40,256 bases of DNA from JBGOUV01 sp041477815 (GTDB lineage: Bacteria; Acidobacteriota; Terriglobia; Bryobacterales; JACQDG01). Location of the stretch: assembly GCA_041477815.1 (NCBI GenBank), contig JBGOUV010000008.1, positions 1 through 40,256 of the forward strand. Direction: 5' to 3'. Below, one piece after another: positions 39,891-40,256 of the stretch (its first letter is position 1; each line of letters starts with the position of its first letter). A program made the position numbers and the translations under genes. The notes under the pieces are model-generated. The model saw nothing but the letters and a program-made list of their open reading frames with translations. It was not told the origin of the DNA and did not search any database.

Positions 39891-40010
39891 GGGACCGTAA
39901 GCCATTGAATCCACGTGGGCGGAGACAGCGGGCGTTTCGTCCTGGGAGGGTGAACGGGCCCGGTCCTGGAGAGTTCAGGGCAAAACAGCCGATAAGCAAA
40001 ACGGGACACT

Positions 40011-40256
40011 CTGCACGCCGAACTCCAATTCGAGCTGAATCCGGTTACCGCCGCGCTCGATAAGCGGGAGCGCGACCGGCGGCTGAACCGGATTCAGGTG
40101 CCCGCGTTGCGGGTGGTGGGGTACTGCCTGATCAGCTTGCTGGTAGTATTCCACCGCACGTTAGTGGTGGCGGCGCCCTCTTGGGAGGTGGTGGGCCGGG
40201 CGATCGGCGGGATGTTCCTTTACGCGCTGATGTCGTGGGCGATCCTGTACCGGTTC
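40011..40256 (+). CDS. Membrane protein, 5' part of a gene cut by the window edge
   Basis: The frame is open from 39996 (after TAA 39993-39995) to the window end without a stop. It reads FELNPVTAALDKRERDRRLN, then ALRVVGYCLISLLVVF (membrane segment) and AIGGMFLYALMSWAILYRF (membrane segment). A charged N-terminus followed by helices suggests a multipass protein such as a membrane-bound sensor, but no domain is visible. The start is uncertain: there is no ATG, a CTG at 40011 or a GTG at 40098 are candidates, and neither has a clear ribosome binding site. A 12-base inverted repeat (40035-40046 and 40086-40097) lies in this stretch. Confidence 0.5.
   Translation, partial: MHAELQFELNPVTAALDKRERDRRLNRIQVPALRVVGYCLISLLVVFHRTLVVAAPSWEVVGRAIGGMFLYALMSWAILYRF

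Noticed and set aside
1..40256. CRISPR arrays, tRNA or rRNA genes, insertion sequences, prophage genes
   Set aside because: No direct-repeat/spacer pattern, cloverleaf, transposase-like protein or structural phage gene was seen. The phage-like segment in the beta-helix protein is a short motif only.

Overview
The window is a GC-rich chromosomal segment dominated by one surface-polysaccharide (EPS/capsule, Wzx/Wzy type) locus. Gene content fits a soil bacterium of the Acidobacteriota, perhaps Bryobacterales/Solibacter-like: a NusG-like UpxY antiterminator, GumC/ExoP-type BY-kinase, secreted bicupin, Tat-exported TIM-barrel sugar-isomerase homolog, and a dispersed repeat whose reverse reading gives PYGRGSV/L. 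The taxonomic call is an inference from gene content only.

Layout. (1) 1-2433, leftward: a carbamoyltransferase cut by the window edge, coupled to a GT2-methyltransferase fusion. (2) 2483-4417, rightward: an asparagine-synthase-type amidotransferase. (3) 4482-9463, leftward: a GT39-like membrane protein and two tandem paralogous multipass proteins of unknown function. (4) 9556-11535, rightward: a secreted beta-helix (pectate-lyase-fold) protein. (5) 11581-37304, leftward: about 20 tightly packed genes. In transcription order they are a NusG-like antiterminator, Wza-like exporter, Wzz/Wzc-like co-polymerase kinase, TPR protein, two O-antigen-ligase/polymerase homologs (one split by a frameshift), GT4, GT4, GT2, double GT2, GT39-like protein, Wzx flippase, methyltransferase, GT4, carbamoyltransferase, GT4-like, amidotransferase, methyltransferase, GT2 and NAD-dependent epimerase. 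A PilZ gene (37379-37771) sits just upstream. (6) 37905-39809, leftward: a secreted bicupin and a Tat-exported TIM-barrel protein, probably metabolic and unrelated to the EPS. (7) The right edge holds the 5' part of a rightward membrane-protein gene.

How it fits together. Cytosolic glycosyltransferases build a repeat unit. Methyltransferases, two carbamoyltransferases and two amidotransferases could decorate sugars with methyl, carbamoyl and amide groups. The flippase, polymerase, co-polymerase kinase and outer-membrane exporter move and polymerise the product. PilZ (c-di-GMP) and the NusG-like protein probably control expression. No priming phosphoglycosyltransferase, no tyrosine phosphatase and no exosortase were seen.

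Notable points: a repeat element that supplies the last codons and stop of two unrelated genes; a frameshifted polymerase; a tandem pair of unrecognised membrane proteins; and twelve NTGA start/stop overlaps. No tRNA, rRNA, CRISPR array or insertion sequence was seen. No gene-free stretch exceeds about 200 bases.
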